Shown: positions 8,686 to 16,159 of the stretch, in pieces
Layout: every line of letters starts with the position of its first letter
Position numbering within the stretch: the first letter of the stretch is position 1
Origin: CAYGUK01 sp964352985
Lineage (GTDB): Bacteria; Pseudomonadota; Gammaproteobacteria; JAHCLG01
Reading direction: 5' to 3'
Length of the DNA stretch: 21,701 nt
Assembly (NCBI GenBank): GCA_964352985.1
Contig: CAYGUK010000065.1
Coordinates: 1 to 21,701 of the forward strand
Notes under the pieces: generated by a model
What the model was told of the DNA's origin: nothing
Databases searched by the model: none
Seen by the model: the letters and a program-made list of their open reading frames with translations, nothing else
Translations under genes and position numbers: made by a program

Positions 8686-10125
8686 ATGAATTCGATTGCG
8701 TTTAATTTAGTGCCTTTGATCCCTGAAATAGTGATTTTATTAACAGCGTGTACCACGATTTTGGCAACTTTATATTTGCCCATTAAAATGCGATCTGTTG
8801 TCACTTATTACATTACTCAAATTGGTATTGTGATTTCATTTATCGCTGTATTATTTTTATATGAAGATACGCCATTCCATGTGTTTAGTGATACCTTCAC
8901 TTTAGACCATTTTGCAGTAATATTGAAAATTTTTATTTTGATTCCATCGTTCATCGTGTTTTTATTTTCCCGGTATTACATTGCAGAACGTAAAATTCCA
9001 AGTGGTGAATATTATATTCTCGGCTTATTTTCTATTCTAGGAATGATGATTTTATCTTCTGCGAGTAACTTTATTACCATTTATATTGGACTAGAATTAT
9101 TATCATTACCGTTATATGCGATGGTTGCTATTCAACGCGATCAAAGTGCTTGTTCGGAAGCTGCAATGAAATTTTTTGTTTTAGGTGCGCTAGCGAGTGG
9201 GATATTACTTTATGGTATGTCTATGCTTTATGGAGCAACCAATAGTTTAGATGTTAATGTAATATCAGCAACGCTTTCCAAAGTTATTCTGCAAGAAAAC
9301 TTCATTGTGGTTTTTGGCTTAGTCTTTATTGTTGTTGGTGTTGTATTTAAATTTGGTGCTGTCCCTTTTCACATGTGGGTACCCGATGTATACGAAGGCG
9401 CACCGACTTCCGTGACTTTATTTATTAGTGCCGCGCCAAAAGTTGCCGCACTGGGATTAGCTATCCGGTTACTCGTTTATGCTACGCCTGGGTTACATGT
9501 CGAATGGTCGGAGTTTTTGATGATTGCAGCTTTATTATCAATGGCTTTGGGTAACTTAGTGGCGATTGTTCAAGTCAATATAAAGCGGATGTTAGCTTAT
9601 TCATCTATTGCTCATATGGGCTATATGTTGTTGGGATTAATTGCTGCGACAAATAGAGGATATGCAGCAACTTTGTTTTATATCGTCAGTTATGCGATCA
9701 TGTCGATGGGCGCCTTTGGTATCATTGTTATTTTGAGCAAAAAAGGCGTCGAAATTGAAAATATCGAAGATTTTCAAGGGTTGAATCAACGCAATCCTTG
9801 GTTAGCATTCATGATGTTGATTTTAATGTTTTCAATGGCAGGCATCCCACCGACCGTTGGTTTTTTTGCCAAGTTAGGTGTCTTGCAAGCAATTATAAAC
9901 CAAGGTTGGGTCTGGCTTGCAGCCGCTGCGTTAGTTTTTGCAGTGATTGGTGCTTATTATTATATTCGCGTGGTAAAAGTCATGTATTTTGATGATGCGC
10001 TGGATGATACACGGATTACAGTAAAAACTGATGTTCAACTAGGTGTGAGTGTCGCAGGATTAGCTGTTTTACTGTTAGGTTTGTTCCCAGGCGCATTGTT
10101 TACCTTATGCCACGCTGCTTTTTAG
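8686..10125 (+). CDS. nuoN: NADH-quinone oxidoreductase subunit N (NuoN)
   Basis: This is the proximal antiporter-like proton-pumping subunit (479 aa, ND2 homologue) and the last nuo gene. Visible pump residues are E137 in YIGLELLSLPLYAM, K162 in AAMKFFVLGA, K222 in VVFKFGAVPFHMWVPDVYEGAPT, and K252 in SAAPKVAALGL, matching the E. coli functional lysines by motif. NIKRMLAYSSIAHMGYMLLG and GIPPTVGFFAKLGVL complete the signature. It begins 3 nt after nuoM; the start region AAAAG is a weak ribosome binding site, consistent with translational coupling. A pterin-synthase-like gene follows 15 nt later on the same strand, with no terminator visible between them. Confidence 0.97.
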   Translation: MNSIAFNLVPLIPEIVILLTACTTILATLYLPIKMRSVVTYYITQIGIVISFIAVLFLYEDTPFHVFSDTFTLDHFAVILKIFILIPSFIVFLFSRYYIAERKIPSGEYYILGLFSILGMMILSSASNFITIYIGLELLSLPLYAMVAIQRDQSACSEAAMKFFVLGALASGILLYGMSMLYGATNSLDVNVISATLSKVILQENFIVVFGLVFIVVGVVFKFGAVPFHMWVPDVYEGAPTSVTLFISAAPKVAALGLAIRLLVYATPGLHVEWSEFLMIAALLSMALGNLVAIVQVNIKRMLAYSSIAHMGYMLLGLIAATNRGYAATLFYIVSYAIMSMGAFGIIVILSKKGVEIENIEDFQGLNQRNPWLAFMMLILMFSMAGIPPTVGFFAKLGVLQAIINQGWVWLAAAALVFAVIGAYYYIRVVKVMYFDDALDDTRITVKTDVQLGVSVAGLAVLLLGLFPGALFTLCHAAF

Positions 10126-10140
10126 AATTTAGGTATTAAG

Positions 10141-10563
10141 ATGAATTTAAATTGCACGTTACGACTCACGTTTGTGATGGGACATCGTTTATTAGATCAC
10201 GAAGGTGAATGTAAAAATCTTCATGGTCACAATTATTCGGTTATTATTCATGCTAGCGCACCTCAACTTGATCATTTAGGACGTGTCATTGACTTTAGCG
10301 TGTTAAAAGAAAGAATTGGAGGTTGGCTCAAAAAAAATTGGGACCATGGTTTTACTCGCGCGCAAAATGATGATCTCGTTGCCAAAGCTTTAGAAATCAC
10401 TCAATCAAAAGAATTTGTTTTAGATTGCAATCCTACTGCTGAAAATTTAGCACGTTATTTATTAACAACAGTTTGCCCTGATGTTTTAGCTGATACAAAC
10501 GTCACTGTGACGAAAATAGTATTATGGGAAACTGAAAATTGTGGTGCTGAGTGTACTTTATAA
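10141..10563 (+). CDS. 6-carboxytetrahydropterin synthase / 6-pyruvoyl-tetrahydropterin synthase family (QueD-like)
   Basis: This 140-aa protein belongs to the PTPS/QueD family. QueD converts 7,8-dihydroneopterin triphosphate to 6-carboxytetrahydropterin in queuosine and preQ0 synthesis; PTPS makes 6-pyruvoyl-tetrahydropterin from the same substrate. Zinc-binding histidines H15 (MGHRL), H28 and H30 (LHGHNY) are present. The catalytic Cys is C24 in GECKNLHGH, the D68-H69 pair lies in NWDHGF, and a C-terminal Glu is at E130 (WETEN), so an active enzyme is expected. PTAENLARYL is also family-typical. Length is slightly above the roughly 120 aa of E. coli QueD. It lies 15 nt after nuoN on the same strand, so it is probably co-transcribed, although no functional tie to complex I is known. 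Queuosine is the likeliest pathway; the other que genes are not in the window. Confidence 0.85.
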   Translation: MNLNCTLRLTFVMGHRLLDHEGECKNLHGHNYSVIIHASAPQLDHLGRVIDFSVLKERIGGWLKKNWDHGFTRAQNDDLVAKALEITQSKEFVLDCNPTAENLARYLLTTVCPDVLADTNVTVTKIVLWETENCGAECTL

Positions 10564-10604
10564 AAAATAATTAATTTGTTTGGATATTGGATCGTAAATG
10601 TTAG

Positions 10605-11735
10605 TTAAGATGTTGCCCCAAACTTTGTTCTTTTAGCTATTGGATTAATCGATTCTTGCGAATGATCATTTTGTTTTGCTAAAACTTCGTGACTAGTTCT
10701 CTTTCTCGAATGTCTGACGCTAAGATTTTCAGTATTGTTGGCTTGTGTTTGCAAAAATTGTTCTGATTCAATAATTGCACTATCGAGTAATTTATCAAAC
10801 GCCTCTGCGCTTGGAATTTCAGCTAAATTATCGTTATAACATTTTCGAATTAAATTTTGGATCGGTTGCAAAAAGGGATGTCTTGATACATCCTTAAAAG
10901 TAATCTTGTTTAATTGACTATATTGTTCATCATCACCATATATCGCAACTTCTGGAAAAAAAGTGACTAAGATATACGCTAATGCAAACATATCATAAGT
11001 CTTTGTTTGGCGTTGACACAGTGCTTGAATACCAGCATTTAAACTACGTGTAGAAAAAATTATTATTGAAATTTCTTTAAATACATTTCTAGGTAAAAAA
11101 GACAAAGTGACTGAATTTATTTCTTCAGTTCCGGGCATTCTAGTTGAGTTAAAATCAACTAAAGTTAAGTGACAAGTTATTGGGTCAAACATAACATTTT
11201 CCGGTTTTAGATCACCGTGAATCTTTCCATGAGAATGCAATAGTTTTAGATCTTGAAAAAATTGTTTAAACTTTTGTAATCGAGTTAATCTATCAAATTT
11301 TAAAATTTCAATACGGTTCCTTGCATAAATTTCAAATAAATCTTGACCCTCGATCCAATTAGTTAATAGATAGAATTTTTCATTACACTTAAAAACATGA
11401 GAAGTTCGACCAATCTCTCTCAGGACTTCAGCTTCTCGTTTTATTTGATCAATACTTATTTTATTTATTACAGATGAATGCCTTGATTTGTTAAATATCT
11501 TTAATGCATATTGTTTATTTGATTGTGTAACCCATACTTTTTTTACGGTAGCAAAACCACCATTACCATAACGATTTTCATTATATTTATCGTCCTCGAA
11601 CTTTTTATCAATATGATCGAGTGTGATAGTACCAAAGTTAGGAATTTCGATTGTAGAATTTGTTAAACCAAGATCTTTTCTTTTTTGTTTATTAGCCGCA
11701 AGAATTTCTATAATTTGTGTTGTATTACTAGCCAT
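10605..11735 (-). CDS. Serine/threonine protein kinase-fold protein, possible host-directed effector
   Basis: The protein has 376 aa with a eukaryotic-type kinase fold from about 50 to 320. The G-loop is YGNGGFATV (56-64), the ATP-anchoring lysine is K79 in YALKIF, and the helix C Glu is probably E101 or E103. The catalytic loop HGDLKPEN (173-180) has D175, K177 and N180, with Gly replacing the Arg of HRD. The metal-binding motif is DFN (194-196) instead of DFG. The set of catalytic residues suggests activity. The tail after 340 is hydrophilic, with basic clusters RHSRKR (341-346) and AKRTK (367-371) resembling nuclear-localisation signals. There is no signal peptide or membrane segment. Stand-alone kinases like this are known Dot/Icm effectors in Legionella (LegK proteins); assignment as an effector is inference. 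No clear ribosome binding site precedes the ATG at 11735. Confidence 0.8.
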   Translation of the reverse strand: MASNTTQIIEILAANKQKRKDLGLTNSTIEIPNFGTITLDHIDKKFEDDKYNENRYGNGGFATVKKVWVTQSNKQYALKIFNKSRHSSVINKISIDQIKREAEVLREIGRTSHVFKCNEKFYLLTNWIEGQDLFEIYARNRIEILKFDRLTRLQKFKQFFQDLKLLHSHGKIHGDLKPENVMFDPITCHLTLVDFNSTRMPGTEEINSVTLSFLPRNVFKEISIIIFSTRSLNAGIQALCQRQTKTYDMFALAYILVTFFPEVAIYGDDEQYSQLNKITFKDVSRHPFLQPIQNLIRKCYNDNLAEIPSAEAFDKLLDSAIIESEQFLQTQANNTENLSVRHSRKRTSHEVLAKQNDHSQESINPIAKRTKFGATS

Positions 11736-11930
11736 TTAATTTTACTTTTTATTAGATTAAAATTTCACTGAATTTAAGCTTTGAGGAATTCACAGGATAG
11801 AATAACAAGAAAATGTTACTTGAACAGTCCTGATAAAGTCTCGCCATGTTTAGCTTATTATCACTTGATATGAAAAAAAACATATCCAAAATTTTTACAG
11901 TTAAGATTAGGTGAAAATTAATTAAATAGA
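11736..11930. other. Intergenic region between the 944-aa gene and the kinase gene, with an A-loop inverted repeat
   Basis: These 195 bases separate two minus-strand genes and would hold the kinase promoter and the end of the upstream transcript. GATATG (11867-11872) and CATATC (11881-11886) form a perfect 6-base inverted repeat around eight A residues. With a one-base bulge the pairing extends to flanking TTG/CAA. On the minus strand the loop is T8, so the U-run lies inside the hairpin and not after it, and this is not a classic terminator. No convincing -35/-10 pair was found. Confidence 0.35.
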
Positions 11931-14765
11931 TTAAGCCGTCATAGTGCGTGTGCGAAAATAATGGGGATCATTAGCGTTTTGCGACTCGAAACCGAGGCGA
12001 ACTGTTCCACAATGACCTAAAGCGTGAGATGTTACAAAATCTTGCAAACTCAAATCTTTTGAATATGTTAGTGGAGCATCATGATTATCTCCTAAGGAAC
12101 ATAAAGCTCCAGAACCTATCCCTAAACCCCATGTTTCTTGGTAAGGACTAGGATGAGGTTGAACACCAACATCTTCACTATCACAACTAGCCCATGATAA
12201 TGTTGATGAACTGCCAGTTCTCAAGAGAAAGAGCTCTTCAGAATCTGCTAAACTACTCACTGGAGCAACCGGTACATCTTCATTAGTTCCAACAGAGCTA
12301 GAATGCCCTCTTATCGTAGTTGCTGGAGGAGAGACTAAATCTTCATTTTCAATAGTTGCTGCCATGCTCACGCTGACTCTTCTGGGTGAGGCTCCTGCTG
12401 AATCAATATGAAATAAAGTCCCCTGATTTGATTGCCAGTCAGAAATAGTTACCCTTGGAAGGGGCTCACTTGCTGCTCTGGGTCTAGTTTGAGAAAGCGC
12501 TCGCATCGATGCCATTGTTGTTTTAGGAAGCGGAAGTTTGATATCACCTGAAAGTTGCATTGAAGATTTTTTTTCTCTCGCAGCTTTAATTTTTTCAGCT
12601 TTCAGTGGTTTTGTTACCGCTTCGGCTTTATCTGTTAAATTATCAGCATCTCCATCTAGCATCTTTCCTAATCCCATTACGGTAGTTTTAACGACTTGTG
12701 GATGATGCGTCATGCCGTGAAATGCATGCCCTTCTTGCATTACTGTTCGTCCACCATCTAATATCGATTCTTCACTATTCTCCATAATTAATCCTGGTTC
12801 GCGCATGACTGCATCTTTACAACTGCCAATAAAACCAGCGCGTTCACGTGTACTTTTACAAGCTTCATTCACTACGCCTTTCGAACCTATTGCCATCGCT
12901 TCAGCAACACCAATTTTAAGTTGAGGGTGATTAATTCTTTTAGTCACGCAATTATATATACCTGGTACAAAAAACTTTACAATTTTTATGGGTATAGAAA
13001 ATACCCAGCCTATATAGGGTAAATTACATAAACGACGAGAAGCTTTTGCTAAAAAGGATTCGCTGATTTCTTTTTTTAAGACCATTGAGCCATGTATTTT
13101 ATCGCGTAATTCATTTGCAGCTATTCTAGATAAACCTAATCGGTTATAAAAATCTGGATTTTTAAGCTGATCGGTAATTTCATTAATCATTTGTAATGTT
13201 TCGATAGAAAGCTTTTTTTTACCTTTCAACCATAAACTAAATTGTTTTAAAGCATCTTTGTATTCTGATTTGTGTTCTTTGTAGTATTGATCGTAAAACT
13301 GAGATCTTGCTATTTTATCCGCTAATAAATTCATTTCATCTGCAGCTGAATTTAATATTTTTTGAGCATCGTCTATATCACGATTTTGTGTGAGCGATAA
13401 ATAATGTTTAGAATTTATCGGCCGGTTAGTATGTAATAACTGTGGTCTACATGAATAGGTTTTACCTTTATGATCTATTTTCATCTGATCAATGGCATCT
13501 TCTAAGTCTTGCCCCAATGCTTGTTCTATTAATTGTAAATAATAATAATTATTATCTTGAAATCCCATTTTACGTGTTATGAAACGTAGGCCTGGCAGGG
13601 CGCAAACTGTATCAGCTAGCACTAAAGGTGATAATAAGGTTTTTAAATGAATTGGGAAATCAAGGGTAGGCTTTTCCATTCCATCATAAAGCGGTGCAAA
13701 TTCTTCAAGATAATCACGAACAGCCTGTTCTAACGTTGTTTTAATTAAATCAATGATATTTTTTCTTGCGGCATCGATAGCAATTGCATCTTGATGAATA
13801 CTATAAGGGCATAATACGCCGTGTCTAACCGTACGATATTGTTTAGTCCAAATTACTTTAGGCACAATTGGAGCGTGATCAACTTCTGATTTTTTGTCTG
13901 TTTCACTTTTCTCTGATGCTTCATCAAGCTCACCAATTAGGCGTTCTTCTTTTTTAAAATTAGAAAGCCAGGGTAAAAATCGGCCTGCTGGGCTTGCTGA
14001 ATTACCAAATTCAATAATTTTGTCACGATACTTTTGAAAGAAATTTAGAAAATAGGCTCTTTGACGAGCGTTGGCTAGTTTAAACCATGGTTTATTTTGT
14101 AACTCTATTTCTGATTCTGGAATCTCCTCTTTCATCCTAGCCTCTGGGACTCTTAGAGGACGTGTTAAACTAGCGTAGACCTTTTGATTCTTTGTAACAA
14201 GCGTTAATGCACTCTCAGGCTCAACTAACATATAAATGCATTCTCTAGCTTTGTTTAAATCATCTTGATTGATATCTACTTCATGTGTTTTGAATTTATC
14301 CTCTATTTCACCAGCAAAGAGTGTTGCGATTGTATATTTATCTTTTTCTGATGTTGCCCGAAGATAGAGTTTATAATGTTCAAGAAAAGATGATTTCAAG
14401 TCGCTGATGATTGCTTTTCTTTTGTCTTTGGGTAAATCTGATTCGTTAGCAATCAATAAGGCTGATCGAAAATAATTAATAATAGAAATCAGTGCTTCAT
14501 CAGGAGGTGGGGTTGAATGTGTATCTTGACGATAAACTCTAACTTTTTCACCATCTACATCGAATAATTCACTGTGTCCACTGCGAACGGTTGAAATTAA
14601 TTCTTGGAGTTTGCCATCTATTTCGCTAAGGTCTTCTAAATTTTCTAAATCGACACAAGACTCAACAACCGCTTGTTGTTGCTCCTCACGAGTAGTAAAC
14701 GGTATTTGTTTTTGTGAGCGAATATGCTCAACTAATTGTTGTAAAGTTAATGTTACGCTTGGCAT
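11931..14765 (-). CDS. Large protein of unknown function (944 aa), possible effector
   Basis: I do not recognise this family. The first 730 residues or so are mostly charged helical sequence with no signal peptide. One hydrophobic stretch (about 582-604, LPYIGWVFSIPIKIVKFFV) is interrupted by lysines and prolines, suggesting membrane association more than a clean transmembrane helix. A segment around 440-465 (RPQLLHTNRPINSKHYLSLT) has a compact, motif-like look but I cannot name it. From about 735 to 880 the protein is rich in Ser, Pro and Thr and probably disordered, followed by a short ordered C-terminus with many Gly, His and aromatic residues. The ATG at 14765 has no strong ribosome binding site; TATAAT on the minus strand (14804-14799) is a possible -10. 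The position beside a eukaryotic-type kinase favours a host-interaction role, which is inference. Confidence 0.75.
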   Translation of the reverse strand: MPSVTLTLQQLVEHIRSQKQIPFTTREEQQQAVVESCVDLENLEDLSEIDGKLQELISTVRSGHSELFDVDGEKVRVYRQDTHSTPPPDEALISIINYFRSALLIANESDLPKDKRKAIISDLKSSFLEHYKLYLRATSEKDKYTIATLFAGEIEDKFKTHEVDINQDDLNKARECIYMLVEPESALTLVTKNQKVYASLTRPLRVPEARMKEEIPESEIELQNKPWFKLANARQRAYFLNFFQKYRDKIIEFGNSASPAGRFLPWLSNFKKEERLIGELDEASEKSETDKKSEVDHAPIVPKVIWTKQYRTVRHGVLCPYSIHQDAIAIDAARKNIIDLIKTTLEQAVRDYLEEFAPLYDGMEKPTLDFPIHLKTLLSPLVLADTVCALPGLRFITRKMGFQDNNYYYLQLIEQALGQDLEDAIDQMKIDHKGKTYSCRPQLLHTNRPINSKHYLSLTQNRDIDDAQKILNSAADEMNLLADKIARSQFYDQYYKEHKSEYKDALKQFSLWLKGKKKLSIETLQMINEITDQLKNPDFYNRLGLSRIAANELRDKIHGSMVLKKEISESFLAKASRRLCNLPYIGWVFSIPIKIVKFFVPGIYNCVTKRINHPQLKIGVAEAMAIGSKGVVNEACKSTRERAGFIGSCKDAVMREPGLIMENSEESILDGGRTVMQEGHAFHGMTHHPQVVKTTVMGLGKMLDGDADNLTDKAEAVTKPLKAEKIKAAREKKSSMQLSGDIKLPLPKTTMASMRALSQTRPRAASEPLPRVTISDWQSNQGTLFHIDSAGASPRRVSVSMAATIENEDLVSPPATTIRGHSSSVGTNEDVPVAPVSSLADSEELFLLRTGSSSTLSWASCDSEDVGVQPHPSPYQETWGLGIGSGALCSLGDNHDAPLTYSKDLSLQDFVTSHALGHCGTVRLGFESQNANDPHYFRTRTMTA

Positions 14766-14798
14766 TTTTATTAATCTTAATAAGTGATTGAGTTCATA

Positions 14799-14804
14799 AT
14801 TATA
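14799..14804 (-). promoter_or_regulatory. Possible -10 box for the 944-aa gene
   Basis: On the minus strand this reads TATAAT, a perfect consensus -10, 34 bases upstream of the ATG. The -35 region at 16-18 bp spacing (AATTCT or similar) is a poor match, and in such AT-rich DNA the hexamer could arise by chance. Confidence 0.3.
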
Positions 14805-14924
14805 AGTATAGTCAATGATTTAGAATTTAATTTAGAAGGGAGATATTTTAACGTTTATACTAAACGAAAATTCAATTACTTATGAGTTTGATTCTGAAAA
14901 AAATGGCAATATTAAAAAATCAAG

Positions 14925-15115
14925 TAATATACTCTCATGAAGTTAAATAAAAATTCTCTATACTTACTGCATGAGAAAACATCATCAGTAGCGCACTCAA
15001 TCCTGTTAGTTGAAAAAAGTCACGATAAACATATTACGATTTTGCAAAATTGAGGTATAAATTGGATAATGTTTCATAGATAAATTTTTAGACTAAAACC
15101 CAGATCAAAATGAAA
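14925..15115 (-). pseudogene. Decayed remnant of a TonB-dependent receptor C-terminus and the adjoining tonB start
   Basis: Read on the minus strand, 15110-14980 matches the end of the intact receptor at 16149-18053. DLGFSLKNL / HYPIYTS / LQNRN / IVT correspond to DVGFRVNNL / RYPVYAS / FQNGN / TVT, then a stop (FFN*) and a one-base frame change, then GLSALL in both. At the DNA level GTAGCGCACTCAATCC (14988-15003) parallels GTAGGGCACTCAATCC of the intact gene. The similarity continues past the receptor end into the tonB start: minus-strand 14959-14940 encodes REFLFNF where intact TonB has RENLFSF. The frame is broken and the first 580 or so receptor residues are missing. This is a relic of a second receptor-tonB cassette in the same orientation. 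The outer limits are approximate because flanking DNA is AT-rich. Confidence 0.8.
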
Positions 15116-15178
15116 ATAATGTTAAGTTAATTATTAATCTCAATTATCCATGTCAATCATCAATATAAAGGGAATAAA

Positions 15179-15565
15179 ATGAAAATGTCTTTAGAAAAAA
15201 ATAAACAAACAGCAATAGCATTTTACGATTTAATGTTTAACCAATGTAAACCAAAAGCAGCAATTGAGAGTTTTGTGGGGGATGACTATATCCAACACAA
15301 CCCTCATGTTGAAGATGGTAAAAATGGATTTATTCAATATTTTTTAAAAATGGCAAAAGAATATCCCGGTAAGAAAGTAGAAATAAAACGCGTTATTGCT
15401 GAGGACAACTTTGTTGTTTTACACTGTTTACAACATTGGCCGGGTTTACCTGATTACGCAGGTATTGATATTTTCCGGTTTGATAAAAAGGGTAAAATTG
15501 TCGAACATTGGGATGTGTTGCAAACAGTACCACCAACTGCAAAAAATCAAAATTCCATGTTTTAA
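15179..15565 (+). CDS. SnoaL-like / NTF2-superfamily protein
   Basis: This 128-aa protein has the layout of a small SnoaL-like (NTF2 superfamily) domain: an N-terminal helix (NKQTAIAFYDLMFN), the motif DDYIQHNPHVEDG (35-47), a helix, strands VEIKRVIAEDNFVVLHC (67-83), and the closing IDIFRFDKKGKIVEHWDVLQ (96-115). YIQHNP and EHWDVLQ are the hallmarks of this group, annotated as SnoaL-like aldol-condensation enzymes or polyketide-cyclase-like proteins, but the reaction is rarely known. It has no signal peptide. AAAGGGA (15167-15173) lies 5 nt before the ATG at 15179, favouring that start over the in-frame ATG at 15185. The gene sits between a decayed and an intact receptor-tonB cassette and points the opposite way; it may have been inserted when the second cassette decayed. 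It converges with tonB, 21 bases away. Confidence 0.8.
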   Translation: MKMSLEKNKQTAIAFYDLMFNQCKPKAAIESFVGDDYIQHNPHVEDGKNGFIQYFLKMAKEYPGKKVEIKRVIAEDNFVVLHCLQHWPGLPDYAGIDIFRFDKKGKIVEHWDVLQTVPPTAKNQNSMF

Positions 15566-15586
15566 TTATATCAATGCTGATTGAGA

Positions 15587-16159
15587 TTATTGTTGCTGCG
15601 TGAAATTAATTGGAATTGTAAACGGAGTTTGATGACTCAGATATTTTTTAATATGTGCAATAGGTGATGATTGCTTTACTGCATTTAAAGCAGCTTTATC
15701 TAAGCTTGAATAACCACTTGAGTGAGCTAAACGGATATTATGAATAGTACCATTAGGATAAAGCATAAATGAAATTAATGCTTGTCCTTGCATTCCGAGA
15801 GACTTAGCTATTGCCGGATAATGTTGATGAGATTGAATTGCGCCAAATAAAATAATGACAAGTTTATTTAGTTGATTCCCACTTAATGCGTGATGATTTG
15901 ATTGACGAGGGTGTTTTTTTTGTGTTGAGTGATGTGGCGTTTTTTTAGCTTTAATATGAATCGGACTTTTTTTCTTTACTGGTAATGGTGAAATTAATTT
16001 TTGTGGTGTTATAGTTACAAGTTGTGCTTGAATAATTTTTTTAGTGCCTGGGATTTTAAAAGTGGGTATCGATAAACATTCTAAAAATAATAAAGAAAAT
16101 AATAAAACATGAATTATGATGCTGCAAAAAAAACTAAAAAGATTTTCTCTATGCCACAT
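15587..16159 (-). CDS. tonB: TonB family energy transducer
   Basis: This 190-aa protein has the TonB architecture: a cytoplasmic N-terminus, one membrane helix (about 8-29), a periplasmic linker, and a C-terminal TonB domain (about 110-187). The helix carries the S-xxx-H signature (S13, H17) that in TonB couples to ExbB/ExbD. The linker is short and rich in Lys, His and Pro (50-90) and lacks the long Glu-Pro/Lys-Pro repeats. The C-terminal domain shows YPAIAKSLGMQGQALISFML and SSGYSSLDKAALNAVK. It transmits proton-motive force to the outer-membrane receptor. Its start overlaps the end of the receptor gene by 11 bases, so the two form one transcript with the receptor first and probably work as a dedicated pair. 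No exbB/exbD lies in the window. Confidence 0.88.
   Translation of the reverse strand: MWHRENLFSFFCSIIIHVLLFSLLFLECLSIPTFKIPGTKKIIQAQLVTITPQKLISPLPVKKKSPIHIKAKKTPHHSTQKKHPRQSNHHALSGNQLNKLVIILFGAIQSHQHYPAIAKSLGMQGQALISFMLYPNGTIHNIRLAHSSGYSSLDKAALNAVKQSSPIAHIKKYLSHQTPFTIPINFTQQQ

Larger units (their letters stand above)
14766..15178. other. 413-base region without an intact gene
   Basis: This divergent region between the 944-aa gene (minus) and the SnoaL-like gene (plus) contains the possible -10 of the former (14799-14804), the decayed receptor/tonB remnant (about 14925-15115), and the AAAGGGA ribosome binding site of the latter (15167-15173). I see no RNA gene and no intact small gene in the rest. 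Confidence 0.7.

Noticed and set aside
9798..9992. 64-aa frame inside nuoN
   Set aside because: It is a shadow of a strongly conserved membrane protein; composition is not protein-like.
11867..11886. Rho-independent terminator of the 944-aa gene
   Set aside because: The T-run lies in the loop and not after the stem, so it lacks the terminator layout.
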